This document shows positions 1 through 5,981 of a stretch of 13,966 nucleotides of DNA, one piece after another. Both the position numbers and the translations under genes were made by a program. The stretch's first letter is position 1; every line of letters begins with the position of its first letter. The stretch comes from CAZUQH01 sp964622465 (GTDB lineage: Bacteria; CG03; CAZUQH01): assembly GCA_964622465.1 (NCBI GenBank), contig CAZUQH010000034.1:1-13966 (forward strand), in the 5' to 3' direction. The notes under the pieces are model-generated. The model did not search any database, was not told where the DNA came from, and was given only the letters and a program-made list of their open reading frames with translations.

Positions 1-13
1 AAGTTGTTGCCTT

Positions 14-565
14 TTACTGGATACGCCAGTGCAAGGAATATTCTATTGCGGATGCGAGGGATACAATGACCAGTGTGAGGGCGCCCCACCAGGAGAAGTG
101 CTTGAGGAATGCGCTGCCATACCCTGTTATGGCAGAAACGTAAAGTGCAAGCGCAACGATGACAAGGAAAACCATCTGGAGGATGGTCTTTATCTTTCCG
201 GACATTGCTGCGGGGATTTTTTTGCCTGAAAGAAGCCCCATCTCTCTTAAGCCGGTTACTGAGAACTCTCTCCAGATTATGAGGATAACCATCCATGCAG
301 GGACGGAAAGTTCAGGGTGAACTGCAAATGCTATTAAGAGTGAGCAGACAAGGATTTTGTCTGTCAGAGGGTCCATTACCTTGCCAAAGTCAGAAACCTG
401 GTTTGTGCGGCGCGCGATATATCCGTCGAGCCAGTCGGTAATGCAGCCGCAAACAAGCAGGATAAGTAATATGAGCCGGGTTATGGTATTGTCACATACC
501 GACCATACTGCAAAGTATGGAGCAACGAATATTCTGGAAAGAGTTAATTTATCCGAGATTGTCAT
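14..565 (-). CDS. pgsA: CDP-diacylglycerol-glycerol-3-phosphate 3-phosphatidyltransferase
   Basis: This inner-membrane enzyme of phospholipid synthesis transfers a phosphatidyl group from CDP-diacylglycerol to glycerol-3-phosphate, the committed step to phosphatidylglycerol. The 183-residue protein has the full CDP-alcohol phosphotransferase signature: D44, D47-G48, A51-R52, then G61, D65 and D69 at the expected spacing. Several hydrophobic membrane segments surround it (about 12-42, 72-95, 125-147 and 155-175), and the length is normal for PgsA. The ATG overlaps the ftsK stop in an ATGA, and no Shine-Dalgarno precedes it, so translation is probably coupled to ftsK. The gene ends 13 bases from the window edge, so anything downstream is out of view. 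The N-terminal TISDKLTLSRI is typical of PgsA, which makes another CDP-alcohol transferase such as PssA less likely. Confidence 0.93.
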   Translation of the reverse strand: MTISDKLTLSRIFVAPYFAVWSVCDNTITRLILLILLVCGCITDWLDGYIARRTNQVSDFGKVMDPLTDKILVCSLLIAFAVHPELSVPAWMVILIIWREFSVTGLREMGLLSGKKIPAAMSGKIKTILQMVFLVIVALALYVSAITGYGSAFLKHFSWWGALTLVIVSLASAIEYSLHWRIQ

Positions 566-2526
566 AGGTTAAGGGGTTTGTTCAGTTGTTCGAGATAGTC
601 GAGGCCAACAAGGACTGCTCGTGGCTTTGCACCTTGCTGTGGTCCTACGACGCCATCTGCCTCCATCGATTCTATCATCCGTGCTGCCCTATTGTATCCA
701 ACAGCAAGGCGTCTTTGCAAATAAGAAACGGACGCATATCTCTGCTCGATTACGAGCCGGACTGCCTGTGGATATAATTCATCCTTTGAACCAGTCTGAC
801 TTTGCTCTATTGGTTCCTCCTTAACAGTCATAAACTCATTAATTTCATATTGCGGTTGTGAACGGTCCTTGATAAAACTTGTAATGCGTTCAACTTCCTC
901 GTTCGAAATAAAAGAACCCTGGAGGCGTGTTGGCGTTGCAGAATCAGGTGGAAGAAACAGCATATCGCCCCTGCCAAGCAAATCCTCTGCACCATTTGCG
1001 TCAAGAATCGTACGAGAGTCAACCTTTGAGGTAACCTGGAATGCAATCCTTGTTGGCAGGTTTGCTTTTATGACTCCTGTTATTACGTCAACGGACGGCC
1101 TTTGTGTTGCAAGTACCAGATGTATCCCTACTGCACGTGACATCTGCGCAAGATGCATTATGCGGTGTTCAACTTTTGCCTGTGATACGACCATTAAATC
1201 AGCAAGTTCATCTATTATGACAACAATATATGGTAAATGTTCTTCTCTCTGGTTATAAGTATCTATGTCCCTGACTCCTTTCTTTGCAAGTAACTCGTAT
1301 CTACGTTCCATTTCTGCGATGACCCAGCCGAGTGCTTCTGCTGCCTGATGCGCGTCAAGAACGACGGGGCTAACCAAATGCGGGATGTCGTTATAAACGG
1401 GAAGCTCGACACGTTTTGGGTCAATAAGAATAAATTTTACCTGGTCGCTGTGTGCTTTGTAGAGAATGCTCATGATGATACTGTGAATGCAAACACTTTT
1501 ACCGGAACCAGTTGCACCTGCAATTAGAAGGTGTGGCATTGACGCAAGGTCAGTAACAAATTCCTGACCAATGGTTGTCTTGCCGAGTGCTATGGTGAGC
1601 AGAGACGAAGAGCCTTTGTATTCCGGCGATTCAAGCAATTCGCGGAGCCAGACAACGTCTCGCTCAATATTCGGGATTTCTATTCCGACTGCGGCTTTGC
1701 CAGGAATTGGCGCAAGTATTCTCAAACTGTGTGCTTTCAGGTTCAGAGCAAGTTCATCTTTGAGGTTTACAATCTTACCAAGTTTTACCCCGGGAGCAAT
1801 TCTAATTTCATATCTTGTTACGACAGGACCAGGGACTATCTGGCTTATTCTCGTTTCTATCCCGAATTCTTTGAGCGTGTTTTCTATTATCTGAGCATTG
1901 TCGCGAAATTCTTTTTGTTTTTTTGTGACGTCCAGTTGTGGCGGCCGTGATAATAATTCCAGTGGTGGTAAAGGTACGGATGCTTCCTTGCAAACAGAAG
2001 GTTCGGTTTTTGGTTCAGAAGTATCTGGAGATGCAACCGGTGATGACTCCTGAGTTTGCGCCGGCACGGGTTCTGTTTTATGCTGTGCGATTATTTTTTC
2101 ATCCGACTTATAGAATCCGAGAAAGTAAGTAGCAAATGCAAGCCCGACGAGGACTATTATGTCACCTACCAATCCTAACCCAATCCTAACTATCGCATTT
2201 ATGAAATCGCCAAGAGCACCGCCCGCAAGGAGCCAAGACGGCGGTATGAAATCAAGAGCCCAGCAGCATGCAACGAATCCTATCAATAGCGCCCACTTCT
2301 GCCTGGTTTTAAATTGTAACTTGATACCAGACACGTTGCAAATTCCAAGGAGTATGAACAGCGCAACGAACAGGTAACTTGCAAAACCGAAAACAGAAAT
2401 AAGGAAACTGCCGAGTCCTTTGCCAAACGCACCAACGAGCGTGGTATAATTTGCGGAGATTATACTTAAGAGGAGGAATACACTTGCGAGAAGCCAGATG
2501 ATTCCGGTAAGAATTTTTCTCTTCAT
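562..2526 (-). CDS. ftsK: DNA translocase FtsK/SpoIIIE
   Basis: This septum-anchored dsDNA pump helps clear and resolve chromosomes at cell division. The 654 residues contain about four N-terminal membrane helices (7-25, 40-62, 78-100, 108-137) and a Pro/Ser/Thr/Glu-rich linker (about 150-200), which is short compared with the very long E. coli linker. The alpha/beta motor follows, with Walker A GATGSGKS at 337-344 and a Walker B strand ending in IIDELAD at about 437-443. The C-terminal gamma winged helix (about 582-640) reads orientation sequences (KOPS) in the family. The upstream side carries a terminator and then a promoter, so ftsK starts its own transcription unit with pgsA. No Shine-Dalgarno precedes the ATG; the promoter position predicts a leaderless mRNA. 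Assignment to the family is secure. Whether it works with XerCD/dif here cannot be told. Confidence 0.96.
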   Translation of the reverse strand: MKRKILTGIIWLLASVFLLLSIISANYTTLVGAFGKGLGSFLISVFGFASYLFVALFILLGICNVSGIKLQFKTRQKWALLIGFVACCWALDFIPPSWLLAGGALGDFINAIVRIGLGLVGDIIVLVGLAFATYFLGFYKSDEKIIAQHKTEPVPAQTQESSPVASPDTSEPKTEPSVCKEASVPLPPLELLSRPPQLDVTKKQKEFRDNAQIIENTLKEFGIETRISQIVPGPVVTRYEIRIAPGVKLGKIVNLKDELALNLKAHSLRILAPIPGKAAVGIEIPNIERDVVWLRELLESPEYKGSSSLLTIALGKTTIGQEFVTDLASMPHLLIAGATGSGKSVCIHSIIMSILYKAHSDQVKFILIDPKRVELPVYNDIPHLVSPVVLDAHQAAEALGWVIAEMERRYELLAKKGVRDIDTYNQREEHLPYIVVIIDELADLMVVSQAKVEHRIMHLAQMSRAVGIHLVLATQRPSVDVITGVIKANLPTRIAFQVTSKVDSRTILDANGAEDLLGRGDMLFLPPDSATPTRLQGSFISNEEVERITSFIKDRSQPQYEINEFMTVKEEPIEQSQTGSKDELYPQAVRLVIEQRYASVSYLQRRLAVGYNRAARMIESMEADGVVGPQQGAKPRAVLVGLDYLEQLNKPLNL

Positions 2527-2534
2527 TGTTTATT

Positions 2535-2564
2535 ATTATACCGCAAATATGGAGTACTTTGCAA
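2535..2564 (-). promoter_or_regulatory. ftsK-pgsA promoter, predicted leaderless
   Basis: On the minus strand a TTGCAA -35 element (2559-2564) is separated by 18 bp from a perfect TATAAT -10 (2535-2540). Only 8 bases (AATAAACA) lie between the -10 and the ftsK ATG, so initiation at the usual distance falls at or within about two bases of the start codon. There is no Shine-Dalgarno in this stretch. The promoter lies directly downstream of the terminator at 2573-2617, which fits a fresh transcription unit. This is read from sequence only; the start site is not measured. Confidence 0.68.
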
Positions 2565-2572
2565 GCCAGGAC

Positions 2573-2617
2573 AATAAAAAGATGACCCCCCTATCTGTTT
2601 TAGACAGGAGGGTCATC
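2573..2617 (-). terminator. intrinsic terminator after DUF2582 gene
   Basis: In minus-strand RNA, positions 2617-2602 pair with 2581-2596 to form a continuous 16-bp helix with a five-base loop (AAAAC). The helix includes two G-U wobbles (2609/2589 and 2605/2593). It is followed at once by five Us, an A and two more Us (2580-2573). On the plus strand the two wobbles become A-C mismatches and no T tract follows, so the structure is directional. It lies 27 bases past the DUF2582 stop and just before the ftsK promoter, separating the two units. Confidence 0.87.
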
Positions 2618-2644
2618 GATACGAAAGGGACAAAGAAGAATGCT

Positions 2645-2848
2645 TTATGAAGAAGTTAGTCCGACAAGATACTGGCCTTTATCTTTCTTGATGTAAACTT
2701 TGTTTTCCCTGGCTAACCATCCGAGTGCCAGAAAGAGCACGCTGTTGTCACAGCCAATCTGCAGTTTTAACTGAATTGCCGGTATTTCTCCGTGTTCCTT
2801 CAAATAACTCCATATCTTACCGGCTACTTCTCCAATCCTCTGAAGCAT
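2645..2848 (-). CDS. DUF2582-type winged helix-turn-helix protein
   Basis: This small protein of 67 residues is almost entirely one winged-helix domain. IGEVAGKIWSYL near the N-terminus and LALGWLARENKVYI near the middle match the DUF2582 family (small stand-alone winged-helix proteins of bacteria and archaea whose function is unknown, as far as I know). A role in DNA or RNA binding is an inference from the fold. The start used is ATG at 2846-2848, one codon after the TAG of the Lys-rich ORF and in the same frame. The DUF2582 ORF has no good Shine-Dalgarno of its own apart from the purine-rich Lys codons, so it probably depends on re-initiation after the upstream ORF. Readthrough of the TAG would instead give an 85-residue protein with a Lys-rich tail. 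A strong terminator follows. Confidence 0.8.
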   Translation of the reverse strand: MLQRIGEVAGKIWSYLKEHGEIPAIQLKLQIGCDNSVLFLALGWLARENKVYIKKDKGQYLVGLTSS

Positions 2849-2851
2849 ACG

Positions 2852-2902
2852 CTATTTCTTCTTCTTCTTCGCTACTTTCTTCTTCGCTTTCTTTTTTGCC
2901 AT
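2852..2902 (-). CDS. 16-residue lysine-rich micro-ORF
   Basis: This ORF reads MAKKKAKKKVAKKKKK followed by TAG: 11 Lys, 3 Ala, 1 Val and the initiator Met. It is preceded by the strongest Shine-Dalgarno in the window, AGGAGGTGA at 2911-2919, at a suitable distance from the ATG (2900-2902). A plausible promoter lies further upstream. Its TAG is followed by a single CGT codon and then the in-frame ATG of the DUF2582 gene. It could be a translated basic peptide resembling a histone H1 tail, a leader that loads ribosomes onto the DUF2582 gene, or the N-terminal tail of a longer protein cut by an in-frame stop. Too short for homology to settle; the case rests on the ribosome-binding site, the context and the composition. 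I do not recognise a named family. Confidence 0.6.
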   Translation of the reverse strand: MAKKKAKKKVAKKKKK

Positions 2903-2910
2903 TCTACTCT

Positions 2911-2919
2911 TCACCTCCT
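2911..2919 (-). promoter_or_regulatory. strong ribosome-binding site of the Lys-rich ORF
   Basis: AGGAGGTGA on the minus strand is a near-perfect complement to the 16S rRNA 3' end. It ends 8 bases before the ATG at 2902. It decides the start of the 16-codon ORF and is too far (over 60 bases) from the DUF2582 ATG to serve it directly. Most other genes here have weak or no Shine-Dalgarno; rpsO and proS are the exceptions. Confidence 0.75.
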
Positions 2920-2954
2920 CAGGTAAAAAATTTGGAACTACTTCTTCTATTTAT

Positions 2955-2984
2955 CTTTTACGCAATCTTCACTGCATTAGTCAA
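2955..2984 (-). promoter_or_regulatory. candidate promoter for Lys-rich ORF and DUF2582 gene
   Basis: TTGACT (2979-2984) matches the -35 consensus at five of six bases. An 18-bp spacer leads to TAAAAG (2955-2960), a four-of-six -10. Initiation would fall near 2947, giving a leader of about 45 bases before the ATG at 2902. The -10 is weak, so this is a moderate call. The alternative is transcription reading through from accB, for which I see no clear terminator. Confidence 0.42.
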
Positions 2985-3001
2985 CTGGTAAATTATTGCG
3001 A

Positions 3002-3113
3002 TTTTTCGTAAATACAAACGAATTGTTCTTTTTTATCGCATTTTTTAGGTTTTTTTCACAACGAGAGAAATTTTTGGAATTTTTGTGAAAAAAATGTGGT
3101 GAGAAAAATTTTT
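3002..3113. other. A-tract cluster, probably curved DNA
   Basis: In about 110 bases there are eight runs of five or more A or T, or mixed A/T tracts: T5 at 3002, T6 at 3029, T6 at 3041, T7 at 3050, A3T5 at 3068, T5 at 3080, A7 at 3088 and A5T5 at 3104. Several neighbouring centres are about 9.5-12 bases apart, close to one helical turn, with gaps of about two turns between groups. Such spacing is known to bend DNA. It lies upstream of the candidate promoter at 2955-2984 and could act as an UP-like or nucleoid-protein site; that role is inference. Confidence 0.45.
3050..3094. repeat. perfect 12-bp inverted repeat with 21-base centre
   Basis: The arm TTTTTTTCACAA (3050-3061) is repeated in perfect inverted form as TTGTGAAAAAAA (3083-3094), with 21 bases between. 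It sits between accB and the Lys-rich ORF. In minus-strand RNA the second arm is followed by CC and an A-rich stretch, not a U tract, so it is not a canonical terminator for the accB operon. Possible roles are an operator for a dimeric regulator, an RNA hairpin protecting the accB 3' end, or chance in AT-rich DNA. Confidence 0.55.
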
Positions 3114-3123
3114 GATGCAGAAA

Positions 3124-3591
3124 TTATTCTTCTATCTCAAAAAGAGGTTGGCCTTCGATAACCCGCTCGCCGTCATTAACCATGCATCTTATTATTACGC
3201 ATGGCTTACCCGCTTTGATTTCATTCATGACTTTCATTGCTTCTATGATACACACCGTCTGGTCCGCTCCTACTCTGTCTCCTGGCTTCGCATACGAAGC
3301 TGCGCCAGGCAATGACGTAACGTAAAAAGTTCCTGTTATTGGTGACTTGATAGAATCTTTTGGTTCGACCTTCACGGTTTCTTCATTACCTGAAGCCGTT
3401 ATTGGAACAGATAAATTCTGTGTGGCAGGAAGATGCATCTGGTGCGAGCGGGATATTTTTATTCTACTTGTTTCATTTGACCAGTCCAGTTCATATAATC
3501 CTTCGTGACACATAAACTGGTAAAGTTCTTTTATCTTTTTGGCGGCATCTGCAAAAACGTGGTCATCGCGAACCGCGTTCGTTTCCGTCAT
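3124..3591 (-). CDS. accB: biotin carboxyl carrier protein of acetyl-CoA carboxylase
   Basis: This protein carries biotin between the carboxylase and carboxyltransferase halves of acetyl-CoA carboxylase, the first step of fatty acid synthesis. The 155-residue protein has the usual BccP arrangement. An N-terminal segment (about 15-48) ends in SRIKISR, which resembles the beginning of other AccB proteins. A short variable linker (about 49-80) follows, then the biotinyl/lipoyl domain (about 82-155), with IEAMKVMNE placing the biotinylated lysine at K120. The ATG lies inside the 3' end of pnp, overlapping it by 29 bases. AAGGA about 8 bases upstream supports that start. accC, the usual next gene, is not present; the following DNA is an AT-rich gap. 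The sequence could be the carrier of another biotin-dependent carboxylase, but the N-terminal segment favours AccB. Confidence 0.9.
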   Translation of the reverse strand: MTETNAVRDDHVFADAAKKIKELYQFMCHEGLYELDWSNETSRIKISRSHQMHLPATQNLSVPITASGNEETVKVEPKDSIKSPITGTFYVTSLPGAASYAKPGDRVGADQTVCIIEAMKVMNEIKAGKPCVIIRCMVNDGERVIEGQPLFEIEE

Positions 3592-5647
3592 TTGAATGTC
3601 CTTTTTTTGCAGTGAGATTTATTCTGCCAAGTTTATCTATCTCTTTACACTTCACTTCTATTTCATCTCCGACTTGGACAACGTCAGCGACTTTGGACAC
3701 GTAGCCATCGCTTAATTGTGATACGTGAACCAGGCCTTCTGTACCCGGGAATATTTCAACAAATGCACCAAAGTCCGTAACCCTTGTAACTTTGCCGTGA
3801 TAAGTTTTGCCTACCTCGGCTTCTGCCGTGAGGTTTTCTATCGTGTTACGAGCCTTGTCTGCTGCCACTTCGGTTTCCGCTGCTATCATTATACTGCCAT
3901 CCTGATCGACTTCTATTTTAGCTCCTGTATCACTTACTATCTGCTTGATTGTCTTCCCACCAGGACCGATTACTTTACTGATTTTGTTAACTGGTATACG
4001 TATGACTATGATACGCGGTGCATAGCGAGAGACGTCCTCGCGCGGTTCTGGTATTGCCTTCTCCATCATATCTATGATTTCTTTATTCTTGGAGCACGCG
4101 AGATAGAGGGCTTTCTTTATGATGTCCAATTCGATGTTTGCGCACTTAACGTCAAGTTGAATTGCAGTTATGCCATTTCTGGTACCTGCTATTTTGAAAT
4201 CCATATCACCGTAGTGGTCTTCTTCGCCAGCAATATCCGTAAGCAAAACGTGCCTGTCGTCTCCTTTAATGAGACCCACGGAAACCCCTGCTATGTGACG
4301 TGGTATTGCAACGCCTGCATCCATAAGTGAAAGAGAGCCACCACATACAGCTGCCATTGACGATGAACCATTCGACTCAAGAATGTCTGAGACAACTCTT
4401 ATTGAATAAGGAAATGCTTCTTCTGGCGGAAGCAAAGGAGCAATTGCTTTTTCTGCAAGCGTGCCATGCCCGATCTCGCGACGGCCCGGACCTCTGTTTG
4501 GAGCTACTTCGCCGACCGAGAAAGGCGGAAAATTGTAGTGGAGCATGAAACGTTTTTTGTACTCACCTTCCAGTTCATCCATTATCTGCATATCTTGCTG
4601 AGTTCCCAACGTTGTCGTAACCAGCGCCTGAGTATTTCCGCGTTTGAACAATCCTGAACCGTGACAGCGTGGTAAAACACCAGTCCGACAGGAAATTGAA
4701 CGTAACTCATCCGGTTTTCTGTTATCGAGCCGCCGGCCTCCGGAAAGTATGGTGTCACGCAGCATTTTTGACGTAAGTTCGTCAAGCGCTTTCTCAATGG
4801 TTATAGCGTCATCGGGATACTTTTTTTCCAGTTCCCATTTGAGTTCGGCTGTTTCTCTTTTACGCAATAGTCCATCCGGATTTTTTAGTATTTCTTCTAC
4901 CCGGCCGGCTACTTCGCTCTTCAGTGAATTCAGTAGTTCTGAATTGTATGGAGGTGCTTCTTCCGGTAGTTTTTGTTTTGCTGCCTGCTGGACCAGTTCG
5001 AGTTGGGCATTTATTAGGCGCTGTGCTTCTTTCTGTGCAAGTTCAATCGCTCTTGTGACATCCTCCTGGCTTGCTTCACGTCCAGCGCCTTCCATCATTA
5101 TGATATGACCGTCGGCGATAGCAACGGTGAGAAACAATCCACACTGGTCTTGCTGTTCATGAGTTGGGTTTATGACAAGTTCACCGTCAATAATCCCGAC
5201 CGACACGGCGCCAAGTGGTCCCGGGAAAGGAATTGGCGAGAGACACATTGCAGCACTTGCTCCTATAAGTGACGGAATTACGGGGTCGTTCTCTATGTCA
5301 CTGGAAAGCACGGTTACCATCACCTGGATGTCATGCCAGAAACTGTCTTTGAGGAAAGGTCTGATAGCGCGGTCGATAAGACGCGAGGTCAATATTTCTC
5401 TGTCACGTGGACGTCCTTCACGCTTGAAAAATCCGCCAGGGATTTTCCCTGCAGCATATGTCCGTTCCCTGTAATCAACCAGGAAAGGCAGGTATGGACT
5501 GCTACTTGCTTCTGGTGTCGCGACTACAGTTGCAAGTATGACCGTCTCGCCATAACTTACAAGCGCAGAACCCCACGCTTGCTCTGCAAGTTCGCCGGTC
5601 GATATTGTAAGCTGACGTCCACCGATTTCAATCACAATTTTATTCAT
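3563..5647 (-). CDS. pnp: polyribonucleotide nucleotidyltransferase (PNPase)
   Basis: PNPase degrades RNA 3' to 5' by phosphorolysis and acts in mRNA turnover. At 694 residues it has the normal length and the full domain set: a first RNase PH domain (about 1-140), a helical linker region (about 150-300), a catalytic second RNase PH domain (about 310-540), a KH domain with GPGG at 561-564, and an S1 domain (about 621-690). Residues matching the E. coli catalytic aspartates and lysine are D477, D483 and K485 in the segment GEEDHYGDMDFK. The ATG overlaps the rpsO stop as ATGA, and rpsO-pnp is a very widely conserved pair, so translation is probably coupled. The 3' end overlaps the accB start. 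I see no RNase III-type processing hairpin between rpsO and pnp, because the genes touch. Confidence 0.97.
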   Translation of the reverse strand: MNKIVIEIGGRQLTISTGELAEQAWGSALVSYGETVILATVVATPEASSSPYLPFLVDYRERTYAAGKIPGGFFKREGRPRDREILTSRLIDRAIRPFLKDSFWHDIQVMVTVLSSDIENDPVIPSLIGASAAMCLSPIPFPGPLGAVSVGIIDGELVINPTHEQQDQCGLFLTVAIADGHIIMMEGAGREASQEDVTRAIELAQKEAQRLINAQLELVQQAAKQKLPEEAPPYNSELLNSLKSEVAGRVEEILKNPDGLLRKRETAELKWELEKKYPDDAITIEKALDELTSKMLRDTILSGGRRLDNRKPDELRSISCRTGVLPRCHGSGLFKRGNTQALVTTTLGTQQDMQIMDELEGEYKKRFMLHYNFPPFSVGEVAPNRGPGRREIGHGTLAEKAIAPLLPPEEAFPYSIRVVSDILESNGSSSMAAVCGGSLSLMDAGVAIPRHIAGVSVGLIKGDDRHVLLTDIAGEEDHYGDMDFKIAGTRNGITAIQLDVKCANIELDIIKKALYLACSKNKEIIDMMEKAIPEPREDVSRYAPRIIVIRIPVNKISKVIGPGGKTIKQIVSDTGAKIEVDQDGSIMIAAETEVAADKARNTIENLTAEAEVGKTYHGKVTRVTDFGAFVEIFPGTEGLVHVSQLSDGYVSKVADVVQVGDEIEVKCKEIDKLGRINLTAKKGHSNDGNERGSR

Positions 5648-5907
5648 GATAAATGTAATTTCTCCGTTATGTTGCTGTACTCTTCAGGATTCTCTTCCTC
5701 AAGATACTTGAGTATTCTTCTGCGACGAGATAACAGGATAAGCAAACCGTGACGCGAGTTATTGTCCTTTGGGTGTGCCTTGAAGTGTTCTGCGAGGTTA
5801 TTGATGCGTTCAGTAAGCAGTGCTATCTGCACCTGCGCAGAACCAGTATCTCCTTTGTGAGCTGCAAATGACCCTATAAGTGTCTGTTTTTGTTCTTTAT
5901 TTTGCAT
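5644..5907 (-). CDS. rpsO: 30S ribosomal protein S15
   Basis: S15 is a primary 16S rRNA-binding protein of the small subunit. The 87-residue product matches the family along its length, with DTGSAQVQIALLTERINNLAEHF, the conserved NSRHGLL(I)LLSRRRRILKYL core and the usual size of about 88-89 residues. The start chosen is ATG at 5905-5907, because GGAGGT lies just upstream at the right distance. The earlier in-frame ATG, four codons upstream, overlaps that Shine-Dalgarno, and the longer reading would add an unusual N-terminus. The stop overlaps the pnp start. S15 in some bacteria represses its own mRNA through a structured leader; the space upstream here is short (under 75 bases to the preceding gene) and I cannot see a convincing pseudoknot. 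Confidence 0.96.
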   Translation of the reverse strand: MQNKEQKQTLIGSFAAHKGDTGSAQVQIALLTERINNLAEHFKAHPKDNNSRHGLLILLSRRRRILKYLEEENPEEYSNITEKLHLS

Positions 5908-5927
5908 GTTTACCTCCATTAAAGCAT

Positions 5928-5955
5928 ATTTTAAAAACATAAATTTATCGGTCAG
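5928..5955 (-). promoter_or_regulatory. weak candidate promoter for rpsO-pnp-accB
   Basis: TAAAAT (5928-5933) matches the -10 consensus at five of six bases. CTGACC (5950-5955) is a four-of-six -35 with a 16-bp spacer. Initiation would fall near 5921, about 14 bases before the rpsO ATG and just ahead of its Shine-Dalgarno. An internal promoter at rpsO would fit the known behaviour of rpsO-pnp operons elsewhere, but the AT-rich context makes a chance match plausible. Confidence 0.33.
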
Positions 5956-5962
5956 GGAATTG

Positions 5963-5980
5963 CGCAGGCTAAAGCCTGCG
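5963..5980. repeat. REP-like palindrome between cyclase gene and rpsO
   Basis: CGCAGGC (5963-5969) and GCCTGCG (5974-5980) form a perfect 7-bp stem around TAAA; the outer bases of that loop can also pair. It starts one base after the cyclase stop codon, and that TAG is part of the motif TAGCCGCAGGCTTTAGCCTG read on the minus strand. No T tract follows on either strand, so it is not an intrinsic terminator. From memory, palindromes with this core recur in many draft genomes of candidate phyla. It could be a dispersed repeat that also protects the mRNA 3' end. Confidence 0.6.
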
Positions 5981-5981
5981 G

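Noticed and set aside
2800..2902. Programmed -1 frameshift at A_AAA_AAG in the Lys-rich ORF
   Set aside because: The heptamer covers codons 2-4, too close to initiation, and the -1 frame yields only a short Glu/Ser-rich tail before a stop. I see no stimulatory structure.
3050..3094. Inverted repeat as intrinsic terminator of the accB operon
   Set aside because: The U run is in the first arm, not after the second. Neither strand gives a hairpin followed by a U tract.
3725..4330. 201-codon open frame on the plus strand
   Set aside because: It lies wholly antisense to pnp, is rich in Cys, Tyr and Phe, has no domain I recognise, and pnp is beyond doubt. I take it as a shadow of pnp codon usage.
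5963..5980. Palindrome as terminator of the ribF-cyclase segment
   Set aside because: The stem is GC-rich, but no T tract follows in either direction.
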